A stretch of DNA of 15,918 nucleotides from Candidatus Omnitrophota bacterium (GCA_013202935.1 JABMRG010000174.1:1-15918), one strand, 5' to 3'. Shown: positions 7,471 through 14,551, counted from the stretch's first letter. Notes: generated from the letters alone by a model not told the origin. Made by a program: numbers and translations.

Positions 7471-7602
7471 TGGGGACACTTCACTTACTGCAATAAGTCT
7501 GGGGACAGTTTACTTACTACTTGCTTGGGGACACTTCACTTACTTTACTATGTATTAAGCCAATGTGAAGTGTCCCCAGTATTAGATTGTAAGCTGTCCC
7601 CA
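7471..7602. repeat. GTGTCCCC-type repeat cluster, five units in two orientations
   Basis: Units TGGGGACANTTNACTTAC occur at 7471-7488, 7500-7517 and 7526-7543. Inverted units GTRARSTGTCCCCA occur at 7565-7578 and 7589-7602. The units at 7526-7539 and 7565-7578 form a perfect 14-bp inverted repeat around a 25-base loop, with no following T run. The cluster begins two bases past the gltX stop codon and ends ten bases before the start codon of the receiver-domain gene, filling the whole 144-base interval. No CRISPR-like regular spacing and no transposase gene are present. It may terminate or stabilise the gltX transcript, which is inference. Confidence 0.85.
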
Positions 7603-7604
7603 TT

Positions 7605-8912
7605 CTAGTGAGCGAGGGAAACGTCCCCTAATCTTTTTATTGTGCGTTCTTTGCCGATGAGGGAGATTACTTCAAAGATTCCGGCGGCAGAGGATTTGCC
7701 TGTTAATGCTACGCGTGCAGGGTGAATAATCTCGGCTGCTTTGACATTAAGCTCATCTGATAAAGAACGAACCGCCTCTTCTATTGATTTGGGGCTAAAA
7801 TCGCTTAATCTTTCTAATTTCTCTTTCAGCTTCTTTAGGTTCTCTATTGTGCTTTCTGAATTAAGATGCTCTTTTGCTGCTTCTTGCTCAAGTTCTATCT
7901 CTTCATTAAATAAAAAGCTTGTCTTTTCTATAAAATCATCTATATTTATAAATCTTGTCTTATAAGATTTTATAACATCGGTTAACCACTGCCTATCGTA
8001 ATCTTTCTCTACAATCTTTCTCTTGATAAGATGCTCTGCTACAAAATCGGTCAACTTATCAAGCTCTATATCTCTTATATACTCACCATTAAGCCAGTCG
8101 AGTTTCTTTATATTAAACATAGCAGCTGTTTTGTTTATCGACTTTAACGAGAAGAGTTTTATTATCTGGTCTACGCTCAATTTTTCTCTATCATCTTTCG
8201 GGGACCAGCCCATCAGTGCCAAGAAATTAACCAACGCCTCCGGAAAATAACCTTTATCCTTATATTCTGCTATTGAGGTAGCACCATGTCTTTTAGACAT
8301 GCGTGATTTATCCTCACCCAATATTAAAGGTATATGGGCAAATTTCGGAGGTTTTATACCAAGCGCCTCATAGACGAGCAGCTGCTTCGGTGTGTTTGCT
8401 ATATGGTCGTCTCCTCTTATAATATGTGATATCTTCATATCTATATCGTCGACAACACAGGCAAAATTATATGTGGGCGATGAGTCTGACTTCATAATCA
8501 CAAGATCATCCAGAGTATCAGCATTGACATCTATCTTGTCACGAACGATGTCATAAAAAGTGATTACTTCTTCTTTTGGGACTTTCAGCCTTACGGCCTT
8601 ACCTTTTTCTGTCTCTTCATAGTAAGCCTTTTCTTCCTTTATGAGTTCCTCTGCTTTCTTCCTGTAGAGATCGAAACGCTTACTCTGATAATAAATATCT
8701 TCATCCCAATCCATGCCTAACCATTTAAGGCTTACCAATATCTCATCAAGGTATTTGCTGTCCGATCGCTCAAGGTCAGTGTCTTCTATGCGAAGTATAA
8801 ACTTGCCGCCTTGGCTTCTCGCATATAGCCAGTTAAATAGGGCTGTCCTTGCGCTTCCTATGTGCAGGTATCCTGTTGGAGATGGCGCGAATCTTACGCG
8901 TATATCACTCAT
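7605..8912 (-). CDS. gltX: glutamyl-tRNA synthetase
   Basis: A 435-residue class I aminoacyl-tRNA synthetase that charges tRNA-Glu in the cytoplasm. The ATP-binding HIGH motif is HIGS at residues 17-20 after APSPTGYL; LRIEDTD follows; the KMSKS motif appears as RMSKR near residue 206. VVDDIDMKISHIIRGDDH is the usual Glu-binding region, and the C-terminal anticodon-binding helical part is full length. The protein is about 35 to 45 residues shorter than common relatives, and the shortfall lies between residues 95 and 115: KAYYEETEKGKAVRLKVP directly joins parts normally separated by the zinc-binding segment. It could be discriminating or non-discriminating; no gatCAB or glnS is in view to decide. 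The start overlaps the preceding gene in ATGA, and AAGG sits just upstream. It is the last gene of the right block. Confidence 0.96.
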   Translation of the reverse strand: MSDIRVRFAPSPTGYLHIGSARTALFNWLYARSQGGKFILRIEDTDLERSDSKYLDEILVSLKWLGMDWDEDIYYQSKRFDLYRKKAEELIKEEKAYYEETEKGKAVRLKVPKEEVITFYDIVRDKIDVNADTLDDLVIMKSDSSPTYNFACVVDDIDMKISHIIRGDDHIANTPKQLLVYEALGIKPPKFAHIPLILGEDKSRMSKRHGATSIAEYKDKGYFPEALVNFLALMGWSPKDDREKLSVDQIIKLFSLKSINKTAAMFNIKKLDWLNGEYIRDIELDKLTDFVAEHLIKRKIVEKDYDRQWLTDVIKSYKTRFINIDDFIEKTSFLFNEEIELEQEAAKEHLNSESTIENLKKLKEKLERLSDFSPKSIEEAVRSLSDELNVKAAEIIHPARVALTGKSSAAGIFEVISLIGKERTIKRLGDVSLAH

Positions 8913-9439
8913 ACTACCTTAAGCCCTTCTTCTAATGCTCTTATGTTTAAACTTACAAGTTCCTTGTTGCCACCAAATGCTATTGTAATGCCTTTTTTGG
9001 CAATCTCTTTACTAAATAGCTTCTTTTTACTCATATAAACACCGAAAGCTATAACATTTGCCACCCGGATATTCCCGAGTTTATGGGCGATATCTGTAAA
9101 AGGTATTCTTAAAACACTTATATCTTTTCTTTTTATTTTACCATCTACAAGTGATGAATTCAATATCAGGGTGCCTTTTGGCCTTATCTTACCTATAAAC
9201 TTATCAAGTGAGGGCTTGTTCATAATAATAGCTGTATCGTACAATGATATTACAGGCGATGCTACCTCTTTATCAGATATGACAACCATGCAATGAGCAG
9301 TTCCTCCGCGCACCTCTGCGCCATATGACGGCATCCAGGTAACGTTGAAGTTTTTCCTCATTGCACTATATGCCATCAGCTTACCAAGTATCATTATGCC
9401 TTGTCCACCAAAACCGGCGCAGATTATTTCTTCGGTCAT
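8909..9439 (-). CDS. 2-oxoacid:ferredoxin oxidoreductase, gamma subunit
   Basis: A 176-residue gamma-domain subunit of the CoA-dependent 2-oxoacid:ferredoxin oxidoreductase family. Visible features are GFGGQGIMILGK (residues 9-20), the typical glycine-rich start of these subunits, and WMPSYGAEVRGGTAHCMVVIS. In the pyruvate enzyme the equivalent domain contacts CoA and completes the complex. It overlaps the beta subunit by ATGA on one side and gltX by ATGA on the other, so it should be made in step with both. The family is sure; the substrate is inferred from the alpha subunit next to it, where the 2-ketoisovalerate type is most likely and 2-oxoglutarate is the main alternative. Confidence 0.92.
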   Translation of the reverse strand: MTEEIICAGFGGQGIMILGKLMAYSAMRKNFNVTWMPSYGAEVRGGTAHCMVVISDKEVASPVISLYDTAIIMNKPSLDKFIGKIRPKGTLILNSSLVDGKIKRKDISVLRIPFTDIAHKLGNIRVANVIAFGVYMSKKKLFSKEIAKKGITIAFGGNKELVSLNIRALEEGLKVV

Positions 9440-10185
9440 TTTGTAGCATCCTTAAGTACGCCAAGCGGGTAATCTTTGGAGACCCGCTCTTTAATCCATT
9501 TGATCGAGCCATTAATAGAGCGGCCTGTATATGTAGGGCACATAGAAAGTACCTCAACCATTGAAAAGCCTTTTTTCTCTATCTGATTTTTAAACGCTTT
9601 TTTTATAGCTCTTTTTGTTTTTAAGACATCCGCAGGTGTATGCACAGCTGTACGTTCCAGATACTTTACACCGTCCAATACAGCCAGCATCTCTGATATC
9701 TTAAGTGGATATCCATCGCGCACCAGATCTCTACCAAGGATGGATGTAGCGGTCTTTTGGCCGATAAGTGTAGTGGGTGCCATCTGTCCGCCGGTCATAC
9801 CATAGGTACCATTGTTGACAAATATCACTGTAATATTTTCACCGCGGTTGGCAGCGTGTACTATCTCTGCTGTCCCGATAGCTGCCAAATCGCCATCGCC
9901 CTGATAAGTAAAAACTATATTGTCAGGCCTAACTCTTTTTATGCCTGTAGCTACAGCAGGAGGCCTTCCGTGAGCTGCTTCTGTTACATCAAAGTTCCAA
10001 TAGTCATAGGCGAGTACTGCGCAGCCCACAGGGGCAATACCTATAATACGCTCTCTTATGCCAAGCTCATCTACCGCCTCAGCTACAAGCCTGTGTATGG
10101 TACCGTGTCCGCATCCTGAGCAATAATGCGTAGGTGCATCTTGTAAGCCCTTAGGCTTTGAAAATATCTTTTCTACCTTAGGCAC
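9436..10185 (-). CDS. 2-oxoacid:ferredoxin oxidoreductase, beta (thiamine diphosphate) subunit
   Basis: A 249-residue catalytic subunit that binds thiamine diphosphate and one [4Fe-4S] cluster. CSGCGHG (22-28), Cys55 in APVGC and Cys in LSMCPTY near residue 214 give the four expected cluster ligands. The diphosphate and Mg signature runs from GDGDLA near residue 96 to NNGTYGMTGGQ. It decarboxylates a 2-oxoacid, and the electrons pass through the cluster to the delta ferredoxin subunit. The start is GTG, supported by AAGGAG eight bases upstream inside the alpha gene, with a 13-base overlap. The gene stops within the gamma start (ATGA). Naming in this family is inconsistent (KorB or VorA type), so I give no symbol. 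Confidence 0.94.
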   Translation of the reverse strand: MPKVEKIFSKPKGLQDAPTHYCSGCGHGTIHRLVAEAVDELGIRERIIGIAPVGCAVLAYDYWNFDVTEAAHGRPPAVATGIKRVRPDNIVFTYQGDGDLAAIGTAEIVHAANRGENITVIFVNNGTYGMTGGQMAPTTLIGQKTATSILGRDLVRDGYPLKISEMLAVLDGVKYLERTAVHTPADVLKTKRAIKKAFKNQIEKKGFSMVEVLSMCPTYTGRSINGSIKWIKERVSKDYPLGVLKDATK

Positions 10186-11243
10186 TTAAGTATCTCCTTA
10201 TCAATCTCTTCTTTGGCTGGGATCCCTCCGCCCATTCTGCCATAAAATGATATCTTTGAATCATCTCCAACCGCAAGACGTACATCTTCAAGCATCTGCC
10301 CTGAACTCATCTCAACTACTAATACCTTTTTAGCTTTCTTGGTAAGCCTTTTTAACACCTTCTCTGGAAACGGCCAGAGTGTAATAGGCCTGAAAAGCCC
10401 TATATGCTTTTTATTCTTTCTCAAATCTTTAACTGAGGCGCGAGCGATACGGCTGGCACTACCATAGGCTACTACGATAAGTTCGGCCCTGCTGCAACCT
10501 AAGGCTTCATACCTTACTTCTTTCTTCTCTATCTCTTTATAAGTCCTCTGCAGCAACTTATTGAAACCTTCTAGCTCTCCGGGCTTTAAAAATAATGACT
10601 TTATAAAACGTGGGTTTCTTCCCTTTGCTCCTGTCAGTGCCCATGGTTTCTGATTCGCAGATGACGGCTGCTGCATAACAGGAAGTCTTACTGGTTCCAT
10701 CATCTGGCCAAGCATGCCATCTGTAAGCACCATCACTGGCATTCTGTATTTATCTGCAAGGTCAAATGAAGAAATAGTAAAATCCATAGACTCCTGGGCT
10801 GAAGAAGGAGCTAATACTATCATGCGATAGTCACCGTGGCCCCCACCTTTTGTAGCTTGGAAATAGTCGGCCTGGCTCGGTGCAATATTACCTAGGCCTG
10901 GGCCTCCGCGCATTACATTTACAATAACAGCGGGAAGTTTGCACCCTGCAAGATATGATATACCTTCTTGCTTTAAGCTTATTCCTGGGCTTGAGGAAGA
11001 GGTCATTGTGCGCACTCCAGCAACAGAGGCACCAAATACCATACTTATTGCTGCTAATTCACTCTCTGATTGTATGAAGGCACGTCCTTTTTCAGTCATT
11101 CTCTTTGACATGAAGGCGGTCAGCTCATTCTGGGGAGTAATAGGGTAGCCTGCATAGAGTCCACAGCCTGCGCGGACCGCAGCTTCGCCAACAGCCTCAT
11201 TACCGGTCATTAAGTGTACCTTTTTGGATTTTTGTTTCTTCAT
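10173..11243 (-). CDS. vorB: 2-oxoacid:ferredoxin oxidoreductase, alpha subunit (VorB type)
   Basis: A 356-residue alpha subunit carrying the pyrimidine-binding half of the thiamine enzyme. Diagnostic stretches are MTGNEAVGEAAVRAGC, YAGYPITPQNEL, TMTSSSSPGISLKQEG, NVMRGGPGLGNIAPSQADYF and ATKGGGHGDYRMIVLAPSS, followed by the domain II to III region to the C-terminus. By recall these match the branched-chain (3-methyl-2-oxobutanoate) type VorB more closely than pyruvate enzymes. The reaction would turn branched 2-oxoacids, CoA and oxidised ferredoxin into acyl-CoA, CO2 and reduced ferredoxin, or run in reverse for amino acid synthesis. The ATG at 11243 is preceded by AAGGA at 7 bases, which is supplied by the repeat in the gap upstream. 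It overlaps the beta gene by 13 bases. The substrate is inferred, not proven. Confidence 0.92.
   Translation of the reverse strand: MKKQKSKKVHLMTGNEAVGEAAVRAGCGLYAGYPITPQNELTAFMSKRMTEKGRAFIQSESELAAISMVFGASVAGVRTMTSSSSPGISLKQEGISYLAGCKLPAVIVNVMRGGPGLGNIAPSQADYFQATKGGGHGDYRMIVLAPSSAQESMDFTISSFDLADKYRMPVMVLTDGMLGQMMEPVRLPVMQQPSSANQKPWALTGAKGRNPRFIKSLFLKPGELEGFNKLLQRTYKEIEKKEVRYEALGCSRAELIVVAYGSASRIARASVKDLRKNKKHIGLFRPITLWPFPEKVLKRLTKKAKKVLVVEMSSGQMLEDVRLAVGDDSKISFYGRMGGGIPAKEEIDKEILKCLR
10194..10199 (-). promoter_or_regulatory. ribosome binding site of the beta subunit gene
   Basis: AAGGAG on the minus strand inside the 3' end of the alpha gene, 8 bases from a GTG. It fixes the GTG at 10185 as the beta start and shows that the 13-base overlap is translated in both frames. 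Confidence 0.8.
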
Positions 11244-11247
11244 GTTT

Positions 11248-11332
11248 GGATCCTTCGCTTCGCTCAGGATGAAATTCGGCCATATAACTTACGTCGTCCC
11301 CAAGACTCCGTAAGTTATTGCCTCATTTCATC
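11248..11332. repeat. long inverted repeat plus dispersed-type repeat between the delta and alpha genes
   Basis: Outer arms GATGAAAT/ATTTCATC (11268-11275 and 11325-11332) and inner perfect arms ATAACTTACG/CGTAAGTTAT (11284-11293 and 11309-11318) enclose a 15-base loop. The bases between outer and inner arms pair only partly. The right outer arm includes the stop codon of the delta gene. At 11248-11270 lies the sequence ATCCTGAGCGAAGCGAAGGATC (minus strand), a type I recall as a frequently dispersed intergenic repeat. There is no T run, so it is not a standard terminator. It is the only gap above a few bases inside the right block. Confidence 0.75.
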
Positions 11333-11531
11333 TATATACTTCGATTGCACAGTCAGGGCATATCAAGGCACATATTGTACAGCCTGTACACTCCGCATCC
11401 TTTTTTGGCATTGCGGGTTTTACGCCTCGTTTATTAATCTTACCAGATGAGACTATGCAATGCTTGGGACAGTATATTATACAGAGTTCGCATCCCTTGC
11501 AAATCTCTGAATCTATCTTTATCTTAGCCAC
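11328..11531 (-). CDS. 2-oxoacid:ferredoxin oxidoreductase, delta (ferredoxin) subunit
   Basis: A 67-residue ferredoxin-like subunit with two complete [4Fe-4S] motifs: Cys11, 14, 17 and 21 followed by Pro, and Cys48, 51, 54 and 58 followed by Pro. Two extra cysteines (25 and 61) come after each motif. It passes electrons from the beta-subunit cluster to soluble ferredoxin. The size and the MAKIKIDSEICKGCELC beginning fit KorD or VorD-type subunits. The start is a GTG (11531), 13 bases inside dxs; a GAA-rich stretch upstream is only a weak ribosome binding site. It is followed by the hairpin repeat and then the alpha subunit, so all four subunits of one complex are encoded together. Confidence 0.93.
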   Translation of the reverse strand: MAKIKIDSEICKGCELCIIYCPKHCIVSSGKINKRGVKPAMPKKDAECTGCTICALICPDCAIEVYR

Positions 11532-13396
11532 TCTTCTATTCTCTCTGTTATCTTCTCAGCCGACAGGCCAAACTTGCCTAAAAGATCCTCCCTGCTAGAG
11601 TATGTAATAAACTCATCGGGAAGGCCTATCCTTTTTATATCCACATCTATATTATTATCGCTTAATACCTCAATAACCGCAGAACCAAATCCACCCTCAA
11701 GCACATTATCTTCTACCACAAGTATCTTTTTTATCCTTTCAGCAAGCTTCAATATTGTATCAGAATCTATCGGTTTAATAAACCGCATATTTACTACTTC
11801 TGTTTCAATGTTGTTTTTTGCAAGAATATGAGATGCCTCAAGCGCAGGCAACACCATATCCCCTACTGCCAATATCGCAACGTCTCTTCCGACCCGAAGT
11901 ATCTCTGATTTTCCAAGTTCTATGCGCTCTCTGCTGTTTTCTGTCTGCGTATTAGCCGTCTCTTGTCCTAGGGGCCCACCCCGTGGATAACGTATAGATA
12001 TAGGGCTCCTGTGTAAAACTGCAAACTCAAGCATATCTTCTAATTCCAAAAGGTCTTTTGGCGCCATGCATACTAGATTTGGAATATGCCGAAGGTATGA
12101 TATATCAAATACCCCATGATGGGTTGGGCCATCTTCTCCTACTATTCCGGCACGGTCGAGGCATAATACAACATGAAGATTCTGTAAACATACATCGTGA
12201 ATTATCTGATCATATGAGCGCTGCAGAAATGTAGAATATATAGCAACTATAGGCACAAGCCCTTTTCTGGCAAGCCCTGCTGCAAAACCGATTGCATGCT
12301 CTTCTGCCATGCCCACATTAAAGAATCTCTCAGGAAAACGGTTTTCAAACTTATCCAGCCCTGTTCCTTCAGGCATAGCAGCTGTAATAGCTACTATTTT
12401 CTTATTGCCTGAAGCAAGCTCAACCATCTTGTTGCTGAAGGTTTCAGTAAAGCTCGGGGCCTTATCAACAGTTGATTTGCCTTTTTTTGTATCAAAGGGG
12501 GTTATCCCATGAAATTTAGCAGGTTTTTTCTCAGCATGCTTAAAGCCTTTTCCCTTTTGTGTAACTATATGTACAAGCCGCGGTTCGTTAAGTGGGAGCA
12601 CATTATTTATAACCTCAATCACGGCTCCTATATTATGCCCATCAATAGGGCCAAAATACCTTATACCCATCTCATCGAATAATATTCCAGGAACAAGGAG
12701 ATTCTTAAGCCCTTCTTCGAGTTTTCTGGCAGCGCCTGCAAGGCGAAACCCCAGGCGAGGCACCCTCCTTATAAGCCTGTCTACATCTTCCCTTACCCTA
12801 TTATATATAGGGTTAGTTGCTATGCGGTTGAGATAGCGGCTGAATGCCCCTACGCTCGGAGATATTGAAAACTCGTTATCATTCAATATAATCAATATAT
12901 CTTTACGAAGCTGGCCAGCGTGGTTTAAACCTTCAAAGGCCATGCCGCCACCTAATGAGCCATCTCCTATAACAGCGACTACCTTCTCATCTGTCTCTTT
13001 TAAATCTCTTGCTAAGCAAAGCCCTAAGGCTGTCGATATAGATGTAGACCCGTGGCCAACTGTAAATGGGTCATATTCGCTTTCATTTATATTCGGGAAA
13101 CCGCTCAAGCCGCCTTTTTGCCTAAGATTGCTAAAGGCATCCTTTCTGCCTGTAAGTATCTTGTGGCAATATGATTGATGCCCCACATCCCATACTATTG
13201 TATCTTTAGGAGCATCTAAACAGTAATGGAGCGCTATTATAAAATCTACTGCGCCAAGGCTTGGCGCTAGATGGCCACCTGTCTTTGAAACAACATCTAT
13301 TATAAGGCTGCGGACCTCATCTGCTAATTGAGGAAGTTCGCCTATCTGTAGTTTTTTTAGGTCTTTAGGTGAATTTATACTATCGAGTAGCGGCAT
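11519..13396 (-). CDS. dxs: 1-deoxy-D-xylulose-5-phosphate synthase
   Basis: A 625-residue thiamine-diphosphate enzyme that condenses pyruvate and glyceraldehyde 3-phosphate to 1-deoxyxylulose 5-phosphate, the first and often limiting step of the MEP isoprenoid pathway. Landmarks are GGHLAPSLG (His42), WDVGHQSYCHK (His73), the diphosphate motif GDGSLGGGMAFEGLNHAG near 143-160 ending in NDNEFSISPSVG, FGPIDGHN, the second-domain Glu in GMAEEHAIGFAAG, and RAGIVGEDGPTHHG. The length is normal. It starts one base after the ispA stop with no Shine-Dalgarno in view (AAACACTAAC precedes the ATG), so reinitiation from ispA is likely. ispA-dxs adjacency is common in bacteria. Its end overlaps the ferredoxin subunit gene by 13 bases. 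Confidence 0.98.
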   Translation of the reverse strand: MPLLDSINSPKDLKKLQIGELPQLADEVRSLIIDVVSKTGGHLAPSLGAVDFIIALHYCLDAPKDTIVWDVGHQSYCHKILTGRKDAFSNLRQKGGLSGFPNINESEYDPFTVGHGSTSISTALGLCLARDLKETDEKVVAVIGDGSLGGGMAFEGLNHAGQLRKDILIILNDNEFSISPSVGAFSRYLNRIATNPIYNRVREDVDRLIRRVPRLGFRLAGAARKLEEGLKNLLVPGILFDEMGIRYFGPIDGHNIGAVIEVINNVLPLNEPRLVHIVTQKGKGFKHAEKKPAKFHGITPFDTKKGKSTVDKAPSFTETFSNKMVELASGNKKIVAITAAMPEGTGLDKFENRFPERFFNVGMAEEHAIGFAAGLARKGLVPIVAIYSTFLQRSYDQIIHDVCLQNLHVVLCLDRAGIVGEDGPTHHGVFDISYLRHIPNLVCMAPKDLLELEDMLEFAVLHRSPISIRYPRGGPLGQETANTQTENSRERIELGKSEILRVGRDVAILAVGDMVLPALEASHILAKNNIETEVVNMRFIKPIDSDTILKLAERIKKILVVEDNVLEGGFGSAVIEVLSDNNIDVDIKRIGLPDEFITYSSREDLLGKFGLSAEKITERIEEWLR

Positions 13397-13397
13397 G

Positions 13398-14210
13398 TTA
13401 GTGTTTTCTATTTAATATAAAATCTGCTAGATCGCAAAGCGGCCTTGCTCTCTTTCCCTGATAGGATATAGAAGATTTTGCCTTTTCTGTTAATTCCTTT
13501 GCATATTCATATGCGCGCTTTGGGCCTATTAGCTTTGCAATTCCTTCTGAATCTAAGATATCATCTACTATCTGAAAAACAAGGCCTATGTATTCGCCAA
13601 ATTTAAAAAGCGCGCTTATGTCTTTAGGCTTTGCCTTTGCTGCCATAGCACCTATCTTACAGGATGCTGCTATTAATGCGCCTGTCTTGTGAATATTGAT
13701 GTACTCAAGTGTCAGCAGGTCTTTTTCGGAAGATGATATATCTATAGCCTGGCCACCGATCATGCCAAAGGTGCCTGCTGCATATGAGAGTTCCTTGGCA
13801 ACTTTAGAGTTAAGAGCAAGGTCTTTAGTTGCACCTGATAAGAGGTTGAAGCTTAGGGTCAATAGCGCATCCCCTGCGAGAATAGCATTTGCTACACCAA
13901 ACTTCTTATGGCAGCTTAAAAGCCCACGCCTGTAATCAGCATTATCCATTGATGGGAGATCGTCGTGAACCAAAGAATACGCATGAATCATTTCAATAGC
14001 ACAACTAACTTTTAGAAGATCTTTTTCTCGGCCACCTGCCGCTTTAGAGCTAGCCAAACAGAGTATGGGCCTTACTCTTTTGCCGCCTTTAAGCGCATGC
14101 CTGATAGCTTTATGCACAATTTTTGGGCGTTCTTTAAGATCTGGGATAAGCGCAAATAATTCCTTATCAACCAGATTTTTCTTACTTTTAAGGTATTCTT
14201 TAATATGCAT
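13398..14210 (-). CDS. ispA: short-chain polyprenyl diphosphate synthase (farnesyl/geranylgeranyl type)
   Basis: A 270-residue trans-prenyltransferase that adds isopentenyl diphosphate to allylic primers, giving farnesyl or geranylgeranyl diphosphate for quinones and the undecaprenyl carrier. Motifs are GGKRVRP (42-48), first Asp-rich motif DDLPSMD (83-89) with RRG, GGQAIDI (152-158), HKTGALI (174-180) and the second Asp-rich motif FQIVDDILD (212-220). The two-residue insert in the first motif is typical of the bacterial FPP/GGPP group. It is about 25 residues shorter than E. coli IspA: after DDILD only SEGIAK precedes LIGPKRAYEYAKEL, where relatives carry a GKxxGxD...KxTYP loop. No Shine-Dalgarno precedes the ATG, and the xseB stop is 4 bases upstream, so it is probably coupled. 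Product chain length cannot be read from the sequence with confidence. Confidence 0.93.
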   Translation of the reverse strand: MHIKEYLKSKKNLVDKELFALIPDLKERPKIVHKAIRHALKGGKRVRPILCLASSKAAGGREKDLLKVSCAIEMIHAYSLVHDDLPSMDNADYRRGLLSCHKKFGVANAILAGDALLTLSFNLLSGATKDLALNSKVAKELSYAAGTFGMIGGQAIDISSSEKDLLTLEYINIHKTGALIAASCKIGAMAAKAKPKDISALFKFGEYIGLVFQIVDDILDSEGIAKLIGPKRAYEYAKELTEKAKSSISYQGKRARPLCDLADFILNRKH

Positions 14211-14214
14211 GGGG

Positions 14215-14532
14215 TTAGAACAACAGTTGTTCGCCTCGGGGGCGTTTCTTCTTGGCCTGGGTTTTGGGCTTCTTCTCTTTTTGGGTAGAGTCTTCTTCAG
14301 CTACTTTAGCGTCGGGGTTAAAATCTTTTGCTGATAAGCTGCCTGATGAGTCCTTAACAAGAACCTCTACCTTCTTCTGTATCTCCTGGAGCTTGTTATG
14401 ACAGAAGTTCGATAACTTCATGCCCTCTTCATACTTCTTGATAGCCTCATCAAGCCCAAGGTCGCCACTTTCTAGATCGCTTACTATCGACTCAAGCTTA
14501 TTTAAAGCCTCTTCAAATTTAGGATCAGCCAT
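14215..14532 (-). CDS. xseB: exodeoxyribonuclease VII small subunit
   Basis: A 105-residue small subunit that binds XseA to form exonuclease VII, a metal-independent nuclease acting on single-stranded DNA from both ends. The conserved helical hairpin is clear: FEEALNKLESIVSDLESGDLGLDEAIKKYEEGMKLSNFCHNKL. The remaining 35 or so residues form a Lys/Glu/Pro-rich tail that most relatives of about 80 residues lack; the tail ends KKKRPRGEQLLF and is probably disordered. Longer readings from GTG 14541 or ATG 14538 are open, but GAGAGG lies 8 bases before the ATG at 14532, and MADPKFEEAL is a typical beginning. It follows xseA by 19 bases and precedes ispA by 4, the common xseA-xseB-ispA-dxs order. 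Confidence 0.95.
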   Translation of the reverse strand: MADPKFEEALNKLESIVSDLESGDLGLDEAIKKYEEGMKLSNFCHNKLQEIQKKVEVLVKDSSGSLSAKDFNPDAKVAEEDSTQKEKKPKTQAKKKRPRGEQLLF

Positions 14533-14540
14533 CTTCATCA

Positions 14541-14546
14541 CCTCTC
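14541..14546 (-). promoter_or_regulatory. ribosome binding site deciding the xseB start
   Basis: GAGAGG on the minus strand, 8 bases before the ATG at 14532. It overlaps or nearly touches the alternative GTG at 14541 and ATG at 14538, which argues against them. Confidence 0.75.
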
Positions 14547-14551
14547 AAATT

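Noticed and set aside
7461..7484. Longer start (GTG) for the receiver-domain gene
   Set aside because: The extra eight residues are encoded by the GTGTCCCC repeat and would place charged residues before a complete signal peptide.
7471..7602. CRISPR array
   Set aside because: Units are short, occur in both orientations, have uneven spacing of 20 to 29 bases, and there are no cas genes.
10173..11243. Pyruvate:ferredoxin oxidoreductase
   Set aside because: The four-subunit order also fits, but the alpha-subunit signature stretches resemble the branched-chain VorB type more. Substrate remains unproven.
11268..11332. Intrinsic terminator after the delta subunit gene
   Set aside because: The stem is interrupted and no T run follows on the minus strand; the next gene belongs to the same complex.
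13398..14210. Frameshift or broken ispA
   Set aside because: The frame is continuous with all other motifs intact and a normal C-terminus, so the missing loop is not caused by a visible frameshift.
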